DNA of 25,264 nt from an uncultured Oscillospiraceae bacterium (GTDB lineage: Bacteria > Bacillota > Clostridia > Oscillospirales > Oscillospiraceae), in assembly GCA_910587205.1 (NCBI GenBank), contig CAJULZ010000028.1, positions 1 through 25,264 on the forward strand, in the 5' to 3' direction. Shown here in pieces: positions 13,215-21,102 of the stretch. The notes below the pieces were generated by a model. It ran no database searches. It was not told the DNA's origin and saw nothing but the letters and a program-made list of their open reading frames with translations. Position 1 is the first letter of the stretch, and the number at the start of each line of letters is the position of its first letter. Position numbers and translations under genes: made by a program.

Positions 13215-14578
13215 AGCAGTATCAGGACTATATGGACCATATCAAGGCGTCGGACACCCTCCACCAGAAGCTGGTGGGGCTGGACGCCCCCGCCAAGCGG
13301 CCCAGGGCGTGGAAGAAGTACGGCACGCTGGCGGCGGCGCTGGTGCTGGTGTGCGGCGCGGGGGGATTTTCGGTGTGGGCGGCGGGCGCCGGCCGTCAGG
13401 CTGGGCCAACCCTGTTCAACCCCGCCGGCTACCAGACCGCGGTACCTGAAATCAGCGATGTCGCCAAGCCGGACATCGCCCCCGCGGAGCCGGGGGACGG
13501 TGTGGACGTGGGGCCGAAGACCATCGGCGGCTACGAGGTGCGGGGGGAGGACCGGGGGCCGGATACGGTGGTGACTTACTACCCCCTGTTCTATATCGAC
13601 TACGGCGACACGGGGCTGTCCGAAGTGCAGGCCTGCCTGGACTGGGATATCCCCCAGGGGGCGTCCAAACAGGAGCTCAGCCGGGAGGAGATCGCCCAGC
13701 TCCTGGGCGGGGAGGACGTGCTGTCCACCCACCTGGACTGGGGCGGCTACGAACTGTCCGGCTGGGCGGCGTGGTATGAAAACGGCGACTTCTGGGGGGC
13801 CTACTTCATGGGCCACGCGGGGCCGCTGGACCACTTTGAGTTCGCCGTGACGGCGGGCCAGCTCCCCCCCACCTGCATCGTCTACCCCTCCAGCGTGGAG
13901 CAGGAGGTGTACGGCCTGCCCGTCACCGCCGACGGCCACGATTCCGTAGCCACCCCCCAGGGGGGCGTGGACGCCAGCACCCGCCGGGTGAGCTTTATGA
14001 ACGACGGGTACGGCTACCGCTTCGACCTCACCGGCGCCAGCCGGGCCCTGACGGAGGAGCGGGTGAGCCGCCTGGTGCGGTGGGTCGCCGACAAGGGCAC
14101 GCTCCTTGTGGACGGGACCACTACCTGCTCCATCTGCGGCTATGTGTTCCCGGCAGGGGCAGAGAAAGTCCATGTCCATTCGTTTGTCAACGTGGGCGAG
14201 CCCAACCGGAACGGCGGCGTAGATGGGTTTGACAGCGACTGCCCCTACTGCGCCGACGGCACGGCCCACACCCACCCCTACAACCCCCAGGAGGCCGCCG
14301 ACCCCAGCCACATCTGTCCGGACTGCGGGTCTGTGATTCCGGCGGAGATGGGGCACCTCTGTGAGCCGGACCCGGCGGGCTCCGGCGGCTACGCCTGCAA
14401 GCTCTGCGGCCAGGTGTTCCCGGCAGGGGAGGTGCACAGCCATGAGCTGTGCGGCCTGCCCCCGGCCCCCACCCCCGGCGTCCACACCTGCGAGGTGTAC
14501 GGCCAGGAACTGGCGGACAACGTGGAGCACAGCCACGCCGGGGACGGGACGCTCGCCACCGAGACCATCTACGATTAA
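13211..14578 (+). CDS. Membrane protein with tandem CxxC/HxH modules, probable anti-sigma factor
   Basis: The 455-residue protein begins with a short charged cytoplasmic part (1-36), one membrane helix (~38-59) and a long outer region. Residues ~65-295 are of unrecognised fold. Residues 306-442 carry repeated metal-site-like units: C306-x2-C309 with H321-x-H323; C344-x2-C347 with H353-x-H355; H367, C369-x2-C372 with H382 and C384; C396-x2-C399 with H409-x-H411 and C414; and H425/C427 with H440-x-H442, where Tyr430 replaces the second Cys. Two units share GxVFPAG before the HxH. Coupling to the ECF gene suggests an anti-sigma factor, though no HxxxCxxC zinc anti-sigma motif occurs in the short N-terminus. 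Zinc/copper sensing, redox sensing or disulfide folding are all possible. Confidence 0.65.
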   Translation: MKQYQDYMDHIKASDTLHQKLVGLDAPAKRPRAWKKYGTLAAALVLVCGAGGFSVWAAGAGRQAGPTLFNPAGYQTAVPEISDVAKPDIAPAEPGDGVDVGPKTIGGYEVRGEDRGPDTVVTYYPLFYIDYGDTGLSEVQACLDWDIPQGASKQELSREEIAQLLGGEDVLSTHLDWGGYELSGWAAWYENGDFWGAYFMGHAGPLDHFEFAVTAGQLPPTCIVYPSSVEQEVYGLPVTADGHDSVATPQGGVDASTRRVSFMNDGYGYRFDLTGASRALTEERVSRLVRWVADKGTLLVDGTTTCSICGYVFPAGAEKVHVHSFVNVGEPNRNGGVDGFDSDCPYCADGTAHTHPYNPQEAADPSHICPDCGSVIPAEMGHLCEPDPAGSGGYACKLCGQVFPAGEVHSHELCGLPPAPTPGVHTCEVYGQELADNVEHSHAGDGTLATETIYD

Positions 14579-14585
14579 AGCAAAA

Positions 14586-14615
14586 ACCGGCCCCCGGCGT
14601 AAGCCGGGGGCCGGT
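14586..14615 (+). terminator. GC-rich terminator-like hairpin after the sigma operon
   Basis: A perfect 13-bp stem (14586-14598 with 14603-14615, GTAA tetraloop) lies 8 bases after the stop codon. The tail (CTCAGCG) is poor in T, so termination may be incomplete. Confidence 0.65.
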
Positions 14616-14622
14616 CTCAGCG

Positions 14623-14774
14623 TGTCGAAAAAGTCTTTTCGCCACGCTGCGTGCGACTTTTCCCAACACAAAACGTTGGGAAAGGTCGTTGATTGAACGT
14701 GAAAGACACCCTTCCTGGGTTTCTTTCACACTATCTTCCTTCCCGTTATCGGGAAAGCAGCGTGTTTTTCGACA
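14623..14774. repeat. Hairpin-rich element with inverted ends (MITE/structured-RNA-like)
   Basis: The ends are a perfect 10-base inverted repeat: TGTCGAAAAA at 14623-14632 and TTTTTCGACA at 14765-14774. Inside are three stems: 14654-14667 with 14675-14688 (14 pairs, one wobble); GTGAAAG (14699-14705) with CTTTCAC (14723-14729) plus ACCC/GGGT; and TTCCCG-TTAT-CGGGAA (14740-14755). GTCTC occurs at 14614-14618 and 14775-14779, a possible but imperfect target duplication. It fills the gap between convergent genes and encodes nothing recognisable. Confidence 0.6.
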
Positions 14775-14789
14775 GTCTCGGTTTTCCGT

Positions 14790-16706
14790 TTATTGGTCGG
14801 CGGAGTAGGGCTCGTTGGTGGTTACCACCACCTGGCCGTCGATAAAGGAGACGTTGAAGTCCAGATAGGTCCCCAGGTCGCGGAGCTTGTAATAAGTGTA
14901 GTCCCCGCCCTTGTCGTCGGTGAGGATGATAGACGAGATGGGGTACTTCGTCGCGCCCACCATGGTATCGGCGGTGCCCGCCCGGTAGGTGCGGTCGCCG
15001 GAGAAGGGGGTGGACAGCTCGCTGCCGTTGGGGGTGTAGGGGCTGCCGCTGGTGAGGAAGATGCCCCGGTTCCGCTCCCAGCCCACGGAGAACTGGGCGC
15101 CGGTACCGTTGAGCATGTAGGCCATGTCCCGCAGCTTGATGTAGTTGGTCACGCCGCCGTTGGCGTCCCACAGGGCGTAGGTCTCAAAGGTCACGGGCTT
15201 GCCGTCCAGCAGGACGGTCTGGGTGTTGGCGTGGGCCGTCCCCGTGGCGGGGATGGCCGGGCTGGACGGTGTGGATGTGCCCGGATTGGTGGTGGTGGAA
15301 CCGGGCGTGGTGGAGGTGGAAGTGCCCGGATTGGTGGTAGACGTACCGGGATTTGTCGGGGTGGTGGTGTCTGGATTCGCCGGCGCGGTGGGATTGGGAT
15401 TGGACGCCGCGCCCGCCGCCGTGGGGATGGCGGTCACGCCGGAGCTGTCCAGGGCGTAGAACACGGGGGTGGAGTTGTCGGTGGTGTACCACACCGCTTT
15501 GCCGTTGTAGGCGATGGGCTGGCAGTCGGACAGGGAGCCCTTGGCGGTCTGGATCTGGCTGGGCTGGCCCTGGGCGTTGTAGGAGATGTAATACAGAGTG
15601 TCGTTGGCGGCATAGCCGTCCTTGCCGTTCCACAGTTCATAGCCGCCCTCCAGCCCCATGGGGGCCAGCACGGGGTTGGTCACGCCGGGGGTCTGGCTGA
15701 GCAGGACGGACCAGCTCTTGCCCGTGGCCTTGTCCATGTAGTGGTAGAAGGGGTAACGGCCGCCCCGGTCGGTGCCCGCCCTGTCGTAGCAGTAGGCGAA
15801 GATATAGCAGTCCGTGGTCTCCGCCAGCCCGCCGATGTTGGCCCCGGTGGTGTTGTCCCCCTCTTGGCCCGCGAAGTCCATGATGGAGCCGTAGCTGCAC
15901 CAGGGGTCATACTGGTTGCTGCCGGAGAATTTGCCGGTGGAGGCGTTGGAGTAATACCGGTTAAAGGATACCCCGCGGGGGTAGGCATCGCCGTGGTCGA
16001 TGGCCACGATCAGGCCGGTCTGGTCCACCAGGATAAACTGGTTAAAGGAGTGGCTGATGAAACCGAAGGCGGAGTTGAGCACGCCGTAGTAGGAATCCGT
16101 GACCGTCATGTCGTCCTGCCGGACGGCCATGGTGAGGTTGGACTGGTGGTTGTAGCCGTCGTCGCTCTTGTACATCTCGTGGCAGGTGCGGATATAGAGG
16201 TAGCCGCCGTACTCGGCGCACCGCAGGGAGCCCGCGTCAAAGGGGACGGTGGTGTTGGCCCCGTTGAGGCTGGCCTGGCCCAGGCGCTGCCAGTCCTTGG
16301 AGTACTTCACCACCCGGATGACCTCCACGGAGTCGTCCTGCCGGGGGTTGTTTTGTCCAAACACGAAGAAATTGTAGTCCTGCCCAGCGAAGAATCCTCC
16401 CCAGGTGGTCAGCTCCATGGGGATGGTGCGGCCGGACTGGAATTGGAAAGCGCTGTCGTAATCCTCCACGACGATCTGGCCCCCGGTGTACTCCACGCGG
16501 GTGAGGCCGCCCTGGGGGTTTTCATAGAGGTAGGAGTTCACGGTGGAGCTCCACCGGCTGTAGTCTTGGGCGTTGATGTTGCGGGACTTGACGGGCTGGG
16601 CCGCGGCGGCGCGGCCCGCCGGGGCCAGGGTGAGTGCCAGCGCCAGACACAGGGCCAGGGTGAGGGTACGGCAGGCCGCTGAGCGTCCGCTCCGGAATCG
16701 TTTCAT
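14790..16706 (-). CDS. Secreted protein with C-terminal copper amine oxidase-like stalk domain
   Basis: The 638-residue protein has a clear signal peptide (residues 1-~36: Arg/Lys start, LTLALCLALALTLAPAG core, AAA-type cleavage). Residues ~37-430 form a large extracellular region rich in Tyr, Trp, Asn and Gly with strand-like repeats, possibly a propeller-like domain, that I cannot name. A low-complexity Pro/Thr/Asn/Ser linker (~433-482, repeated NPGTST units) leads to a domain (~495-635) with YIKLRDMAYML and YYKLRDLGTYLDFNVSF, typical of the copper amine oxidase N-terminal-like stalk domain found on clostridial surface proteins. No LPxTG or membrane anchor is seen at the C-terminus, so it is probably released or non-covalently bound. 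AAGGAGG precedes the start. Confidence 0.8.
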   Translation of the reverse strand: MKRFRSGRSAACRTLTLALCLALALTLAPAGRAAAAQPVKSRNINAQDYSRWSSTVNSYLYENPQGGLTRVEYTGGQIVVEDYDSAFQFQSGRTIPMELTTWGGFFAGQDYNFFVFGQNNPRQDDSVEVIRVVKYSKDWQRLGQASLNGANTTVPFDAGSLRCAEYGGYLYIRTCHEMYKSDDGYNHQSNLTMAVRQDDMTVTDSYYGVLNSAFGFISHSFNQFILVDQTGLIVAIDHGDAYPRGVSFNRYYSNASTGKFSGSNQYDPWCSYGSIMDFAGQEGDNTTGANIGGLAETTDCYIFAYCYDRAGTDRGGRYPFYHYMDKATGKSWSVLLSQTPGVTNPVLAPMGLEGGYELWNGKDGYAANDTLYYISYNAQGQPSQIQTAKGSLSDCQPIAYNGKAVWYTTDNSTPVFYALDSSGVTAIPTAAGAASNPNPTAPANPDTTTPTNPGTSTTNPGTSTSTTPGSTTTNPGTSTPSSPAIPATGTAHANTQTVLLDGKPVTFETYALWDANGGVTNYIKLRDMAYMLNGTGAQFSVGWERNRGIFLTSGSPYTPNGSELSTPFSGDRTYRAGTADTMVGATKYPISSIILTDDKGGDYTYYKLRDLGTYLDFNVSFIDGQVVVTTNEPYSADQ

Positions 16707-16743
16707 AGGGGGTCCTCCTTACCTTATTTAATTTGCTGACGCT

Positions 16744-16772
16744 ATCATACCACCAACGGCGGGGGATGTAAA
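16744..16772 (-). promoter_or_regulatory. Promoter of the secreted stalk-domain protein
   Basis: On the minus strand TTTACA (16767-16772), a 17-base spacer and TGGTATGAT (extended -10, hexamer at 16744-16749) form a strong promoter 38 bases before the start codon. Confidence 0.8.
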
Positions 16773-16818
16773 CCGGGTTCTTACAGATTCTGGGGCGGTA
16801 TTTTTTTGCGCGCCCCTC

Positions 16819-16847
16819 TTGACAGGACGGTTTATATACTGTAAACT
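16819..16847 (+). promoter_or_regulatory. Promoter of the BlaI/M56 operon
   Basis: A perfect TTGACA (16819-16824) is followed after 17 bases by TAAACT (16842-16847). The alternative TATACT at 16835-16840 gives a 10-base spacer and is rejected. The -10 lies inside the palindrome at 16839-16862. Confidence 0.65.
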
Positions 16848-16862
16848 ATCGATAGACTACAG
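16839..16862. promoter_or_regulatory. Probable BlaI-type operator
   Basis: A 24-base palindrome of form CTGTA-N2-CTATCGATAG-N2-TACAG overlaps the -10 and start of transcription. BlaI/MecI/CopY repressors bind dyads with TACA/TGTA arms, which are present here. Position and form fit autorepression of the adjacent operon. Confidence 0.75.
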
Positions 16863-16887
16863 GAAGTAAACCAAGGAGGGATTTTGC

Positions 16888-17247
16888 ATGATGCAATATA
16901 AGCTGGGCGAGGTGGAGGCCGCCTTTGCCAGCCTGATCTGGGACAACGAGCCGCTCCCCTCCAGCCGCTTGGTGGAGCTGTGCGCCCAGGAGCTGAGCTG
17001 GAAGAAGTCCACCACCTACACTGTGCTGCGGCGGCTGTGCCAGAAGGGGATTTTCCAAAACGAGGGCGGGGTTGTGACGTCCCGGGTGAGCCGGGAGGAG
17101 CTGGCCGCGCGGCAGAGCGAGGCATTTGTGGACGAGGCGTTCGGCGGGTCGCTGCCCAGGTTCCTGGCGGCGTTTGCCAGCCGGAAGAAGCTGGGCGCCG
17201 AAGAGATCGAGCAGCTCCAGCGCCTGATTGACGAGAACAGGGGGTGA
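16888..17247 (+). CDS. BlaI/MecI/CopY-family transcriptional repressor
   Basis: The 119-residue protein matches the Penicillinase_R winged-helix family: MQYKLGEVEAAFASLIWDNEPLPSSRLVELC, then KKSTTYTVLRRLCQKGIF (recognition helix) and a C-terminal helical dimerisation half. In related systems the paired M56 protease triggers cleavage or release of the repressor. GGAGGG at 16875-16880 precedes ATG 16888; the next codon is also ATG. The operon continues with the M56 gene after 4 bases. No beta-lactamase gene is present in the window, so the name blaI would overstate the function. Confidence 0.93.
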   Translation: MMQYKLGEVEAAFASLIWDNEPLPSSRLVELCAQELSWKKSTTYTVLRRLCQKGIFQNEGGVVTSRVSREELAARQSEAFVDEAFGGSLPRFLAAFASRKKLGAEEIEQLQRLIDENRG

Positions 17248-17251
17248 GGGC

Positions 17252-19693
17252 GTGGAAAAGCTGTTCCTGATGGTGCTGCGCATGAGCGGGACGGCGGCCC
17301 TGGTGATCGCCGCGGTGCTGCTGGCGCGGCTGGCCCTGCGCAAAGCGCCCAAGATTTTCTCCTATGCCCTGTGGGCGGTGGCGCTGTTCCGGCTGCTGTG
17401 CCCGGTGTCCGTGTCCAGCGGCTTCAGCCTGCTCCCTGCGGTGCAGACCCAGCCGGCCGGGGCGGGGCAGACCAGCGTGCACATCCACACCGGGATTTCC
17501 GCGATGAATTCGCAGGTAAACGACTACCTTACCCATCATCCCTATCCGGTGGAATTCACGCCGTCGGGCAGGGAGGGGGACATTGGCGCGGTTTACCTGG
17601 ATGGGGTGAGCCGGATGGTGGGGACGGCCGCCCCGGACTGGGTGTCCGTCGCCTGCCGGGTCTGGCTGGCCGGGGCGGCGCTGCTGCTGGGGTACAGCGC
17701 GCTGTCCGCCCTGCGCCTAAGACGGAGGCTGGCCGCGTCCCTCCCGCTGGAGGGGGAGGAAAACGTCCGGCTGGCCGACCACATCCCCTCCCCCTTTGTG
17801 TGGGGGCTGGCCCGGCCCCGGATCTACCTGCCCTCCGGCCTGCCCGAGGGGGAGCGGGACTACATCCTGCTCCACGAGCGCACCCACATCCGCCGGGGCG
17901 ACCACCTGTTCCGGGCGCTGGCGTGGTTGGCGCTGGCTGTCCACTGGTTCAACCCCCTGGTGTGGCTGGCGTTCTACCTGGCGGGGAAGGATATGGAGAT
18001 GTCCTGCGATGAGGCGGTGCTGCGCAAAATGGGCCGGGACGTGCGGGCGGACTACTCCTCGTCCCTGCTGCGGCTGTCGGCGGGCGGGCGGCTTCCGGCG
18101 GGGCCGCTGGCCTTTGGCGGAGGCGCCCCCCAGAGCCGCATCAAAAACGTGCTGAACTACAAGAAGCCCGCCCTGTGGGTGATTGTGGCCGCCCTCATCG
18201 TGGTGCTGTGCGCGGGGGTGGCGCTGGCCACGAATCCAGGTTCCTTCTCCGGGCCGGGGAAGCCCGCGGACTTTTTGTTCCACGAGCCCGGTCCGGCGGA
18301 GGTGTGGCTGGACTACACCGACGCCCCCCAGGACATGCCCTGGGGGGACGGAGTGCGGGCGGTCCAGCTGCCCGAGTACCCCGGCGTCACCTTCCGCTGG
18401 ACGCCGGGGCAGGTGGTTGCCGCCGGGGAGAAGGGGGATCTGGTGCTGTTTGAGGGCATGCCCATCTGGAGCGTCTACCTCTGCGACCTGGACGGGGACG
18501 GCAAGCGGGAGCTGTGCGCCGAAGTGAGCTTTGGCTCGGGTATGGTGGACAACCGGGTGCTGGTGTTCAACTACGAGTACCTGTCCCTCCTGGAATTGAA
18601 GGACCGGGGTACACACGACTATACCCTACGCCTGGAGGGGGGGCAGCTCTGGGCGGAGGAGCGGGAATATAACGCCTCTGTGGGCCCGGTGCTCCGGGCG
18701 GGGCCGCTGGTGATGACGGAGGAGGGGCTGGATATCCAGGCCGCGTCCGCCGCCATCACCCTGCCGGAGGCCGACCTGGCCCTCTCCCCGGAGGAGGCGG
18801 AGGACGGGACGCCCCTTGTCCGCGTGGAGGGCTCCGTGGACGGAACGCCCCTCACCCGGAACGCCGTCTGGTGGGCCCAGGGGATGGAGACCCTGTTTGA
18901 CGGGCACAGCAGCGGGCTGTCCCTGCGCTGCCAATTTGACGGCGTGTGGGCGGAGACCAGCGCCTGGTGGGCCAATGAAGAACGCACCGCCGTCACCCTC
19001 TCCACCAAAATGTCGGCCATGCTCAGCAGCCGGATGCCCGCCGGGTACTGGACCGTCACCGTGGCCCTGTCCGGGGAGGGCGGGACGGTCACAGACCGTA
19101 CGCTCCACAATCTGGACGAGCGGGAATACCCCGTAGACCAATTCGCCCACCCCGCCAATATCCCCGACGGGGACGCCGTCCAGGCGGCCCGGGCGGCGGC
19201 CAAGCTGCTGGTGGCGGCGGAGGACTTCTACCTGGGCCGCACGGGCATCCAGGACGCCCCCGCCCCGGAAACGCTTCCGCCCCGCTTCCAACTGGGCGGC
19301 CGTGACCGGGTGGTCATCAAGGGCATTGGGGAGGCCTTTGTGGAGTGGGACGCCCCCGGCTCGCTGTATTTTGAGGGCGACGCCTCCTATTTCCTCCCCC
19401 GGCGGCTCCAGCCCTATGCGCTGGACGGCCACGCCTCCTGGACGGACGGGACGCGGCGCATCCTGCTGGTCTGCCTGGAGCAGGCGGACGCCGGGGTCCT
19501 GGGCGAGTTCACCCTGGACGTGGACCGCTCCGCCGCCGTCTGGACGAAACAGGAGGGGGAGGGCGGCCTGCTGGACATGACCCAGCACGAGATGGTGGAG
19601 ACCGGCAACAGTATCTCCACGCTGATGCTCCAGGCGGAGGAGTTCTACCGCAGCGAGCTGCTGAACATCCCCGGCGGGACGGCGGACGGGTAG
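17252..19693 (+). CDS. BlaR1-like M56 metalloprotease with large unknown ectodomain
   Basis: From GTG 17252, preceded by GGTGAGG, the protein has 813 residues; a TTG at 17228 in the same frame overlaps the repressor gene and is less likely. Helices lie at ~5-27, ~34-52, ~132-152 and ~218-242. The gluzincin motif is H208-E-R-T-H212, followed by the downstream acidic motif DMEMSCDEAV. A last helix (~306-328, PALWVIVAALIVVLCAGVALA) leads to a ~485-residue outer domain. That domain has no recognisable penicillin-binding SxxK/SxN/KTG set as in BlaR1, so the ligand is probably not a beta-lactam. It contains DLDGDGKRELCAEVSFGSG, resembling an FG-GAP/VCBS-type loop. Coupling to the repressor implies a signal-sensing protease. 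Confidence 0.88.
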   Translation: MEKLFLMVLRMSGTAALVIAAVLLARLALRKAPKIFSYALWAVALFRLLCPVSVSSGFSLLPAVQTQPAGAGQTSVHIHTGISAMNSQVNDYLTHHPYPVEFTPSGREGDIGAVYLDGVSRMVGTAAPDWVSVACRVWLAGAALLLGYSALSALRLRRRLAASLPLEGEENVRLADHIPSPFVWGLARPRIYLPSGLPEGERDYILLHERTHIRRGDHLFRALAWLALAVHWFNPLVWLAFYLAGKDMEMSCDEAVLRKMGRDVRADYSSSLLRLSAGGRLPAGPLAFGGGAPQSRIKNVLNYKKPALWVIVAALIVVLCAGVALATNPGSFSGPGKPADFLFHEPGPAEVWLDYTDAPQDMPWGDGVRAVQLPEYPGVTFRWTPGQVVAAGEKGDLVLFEGMPIWSVYLCDLDGDGKRELCAEVSFGSGMVDNRVLVFNYEYLSLLELKDRGTHDYTLRLEGGQLWAEEREYNASVGPVLRAGPLVMTEEGLDIQAASAAITLPEADLALSPEEAEDGTPLVRVEGSVDGTPLTRNAVWWAQGMETLFDGHSSGLSLRCQFDGVWAETSAWWANEERTAVTLSTKMSAMLSSRMPAGYWTVTVALSGEGGTVTDRTLHNLDEREYPVDQFAHPANIPDGDAVQAARAAAKLLVAAEDFYLGRTGIQDAPAPETLPPRFQLGGRDRVVIKGIGEAFVEWDAPGSLYFEGDASYFLPRRLQPYALDGHASWTDGTRRILLVCLEQADAGVLGEFTLDVDRSAAVWTKQEGEGGLLDMTQHEMVETGNSISTLMLQAEEFYRSELLNIPGGTADG

Positions 19694-19814
19694 CCCGCGT
19701 CCCGCCGGGGCCCGTGCCCACACGGCCCCGACTTTACAGGAATATACAAGAAAAACAGGGAGTAATTACTATCGGCTGCCGCACTCTTAGGATATCATAG
19801 ACCGAAAATAAGAT

Positions 19815-19891
<77 letters not shown>

Positions 19892-19916
19892 TAGCAGGGC
19901 CATGTCAGCCCCGTCC

Positions 19917-19947
19917 AAAACCCTGCCCACGTTGGGCAGGGTTTTTT
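19917..19947 (+). terminator. Terminator between tRNA-Arg and pyrB
   Basis: CCCTGCCCA (19921-19929) pairs with TGGGCAGGG (19933-19941), extended by AAAA against the T-run at 19942-19947. It ends 45 bases before pyrB. Confidence 0.88.
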
Positions 19948-19992
19948 GCGGGAAAAACTCCAAGTGAATACGGTGGAAGGGGACAGAAAAAT

Positions 19993-21051
19993 ATGCGGCA
20001 TTTGATTGACTTTGGGGATTTGCCCCGGGAGGAATGGGATGAGCTGTACGCCCGCGCAGAGCGGATTATGGACGCGCCGGAGCAGCACCTGGACGTGTGC
20101 AGGGGCAAGGTGATGGCCTCGCTGTTCTACGAGCCGTCCACCCGCACCAATTTTTCGTTCCAGACCGCCATGCTCCGCCTGGGCGGCACGGTGTTCGGCT
20201 TTGCCGACCCGAAGTCCTCCTCCACCGCCAAGGGCGAGTCGCTGAAAGATACCGTCAAGATGGTGGCCGGGTACGCCGACGTGGTGGTGATGCGCACCCC
20301 CTGGGAGGGCGCGGCCAAGGCCGCCTCGCTGTACTCCGAGGTGCCCGTCATCAACGCCGGGGACGGCGGGCACATGCACCCCACCCAGACCACCACCGAC
20401 CTGACCACCATCACCCGCCTGCGGGGCTCGGTGGACGGGCTGAGCGTGGGGTTGTGCGGCGATTTGAAAAACGGCCGCACTGTCCACTCCCTCATCAAAG
20501 CCATGGCGAAGTTTAAGGACATCCGCTTTTTCCTCATCGCCCCGCCCGAGCTGGCCATCCCGGACTACCTCCGGCAGTTCATGAAGGAGCGCAATATGCC
20601 CTTCCTGGAGGTCACCGGCTTGGACCCCGTAATTCCCCAGCTGGACGTATTGTACATGACCCGCATCCAGCGGGAACGCTTCATCGACCCCTTGGAGTAC
20701 GAGCGCTGCAAGGGGATCTATATCCTCACCCGCTCCAAGCTGAAGCGGGCCAAGGAAAACCTGCTGGTGATGCACCCGCTGCCCCGGGTGGACGAGATCG
20801 CCGTGGACGTGGACGACGACCCTCGGGCGGTGTATTTCGAACAGGCGCGGTATGGGATGTTCTCCCGCATGGCGCTGCTGGCCGACCTGGCCAACCAGCC
20901 CCGCATCGCCCCCGGCCCCGTGGAGATCGGCCACGGCCCGGTGTGCCGCAACCCCCGCTGCATCACCCAGACCGAGCACTACCTTCCCCCGCTGGTGAAG
21001 AAGGCGGGCGGCGTGGACTGCTGCGCGTTCTGCGACGCGCCGCTGGGCTGA
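19993..21051 (+). CDS. pyrB: Aspartate carbamoyltransferase catalytic chain with PyrI-like zinc-ribbon tail
   Basis: The 352-residue protein catalyses carbamoyl phosphate plus aspartate to carbamoyl aspartate, the committed pyrimidine step. Carbamoyl phosphate sites are S49-T-R-T52 (FYEPSTRTNFSF), the K80 loop (SSTAKGESLKDT), HPTQ and H261-PLPR. Typical PyrB has ~305-310 residues. The extra ~40 carry C318-x4-C323 (CRNPRCITQTE) and C343-C344-x2-C347 (CCAFC), closely resembling the zinc domain of the regulatory chain PyrI (Cys109-x4-Cys114...Cys138-x2-Cys141 in E. coli). The allosteric nucleotide-binding half of PyrI is absent. AAGGGGA precedes the ATG. No other pyr genes or pyrI are adjacent, and no PyrR site is recognised. 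Confidence 0.93.
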   Translation: MRHLIDFGDLPREEWDELYARAERIMDAPEQHLDVCRGKVMASLFYEPSTRTNFSFQTAMLRLGGTVFGFADPKSSSTAKGESLKDTVKMVAGYADVVVMRTPWEGAAKAASLYSEVPVINAGDGGHMHPTQTTTDLTTITRLRGSVDGLSVGLCGDLKNGRTVHSLIKAMAKFKDIRFFLIAPPELAIPDYLRQFMKERNMPFLEVTGLDPVIPQLDVLYMTRIQRERFIDPLEYERCKGIYILTRSKLKRAKENLLVMHPLPRVDEIAVDVDDDPRAVYFEQARYGMFSRMALLADLANQPRIAPGPVEIGHGPVCRNPRCITQTEHYLPPLVKKAGGVDCCAFCDAPLG

Positions 21052-21061
21052 GTGGTCCGGC

Positions 21062-21086
21062 ATCTTGCATCCTGCAAGATATTTTA
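21062..21086 (+). terminator. Weak hairpin between pyrB and the AlaX-like gene
   Basis: ATCTTGCA (21062-21069) pairs with TGCAAGAT (21073-21080), loop TCC, followed by ATTTTAG. This may be a weak terminator or attenuator; the next gene's ribosome binding site starts right after. Confidence 0.5.
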
Positions 21087-21102
21087 GTGGGGAGGACCGG
21101 GT

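Noticed and set aside
14449..14808. 119-codon plus-strand frame spanning the end of the anti-sigma-like gene and the hairpin element
   Set aside because: It crosses a terminator stem and an inverted-repeat element, and has no protein-like features.
15270..15400. Tandem repeats in the secreted protein gene
   Set aside because: They encode the NPGTST-type linker and are ordinary low-complexity surface-protein spacer repeats, although copy number might vary between strains.
14793..16682. Long plus-strand open frame (629 codons) opposite the secreted stalk protein
   Set aside because: It is Gly/Val-rich shadow translation of a GC-rich gene, without a ribosome binding site or domain; the minus-strand gene has a signal peptide, promoter and known domain.
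16835..16840. TATACT as -10 of the BlaI operon
   Set aside because: It is only 10 bases from the perfect TTGACA; TAAACT at 16842-16847 gives a 17-base spacer.
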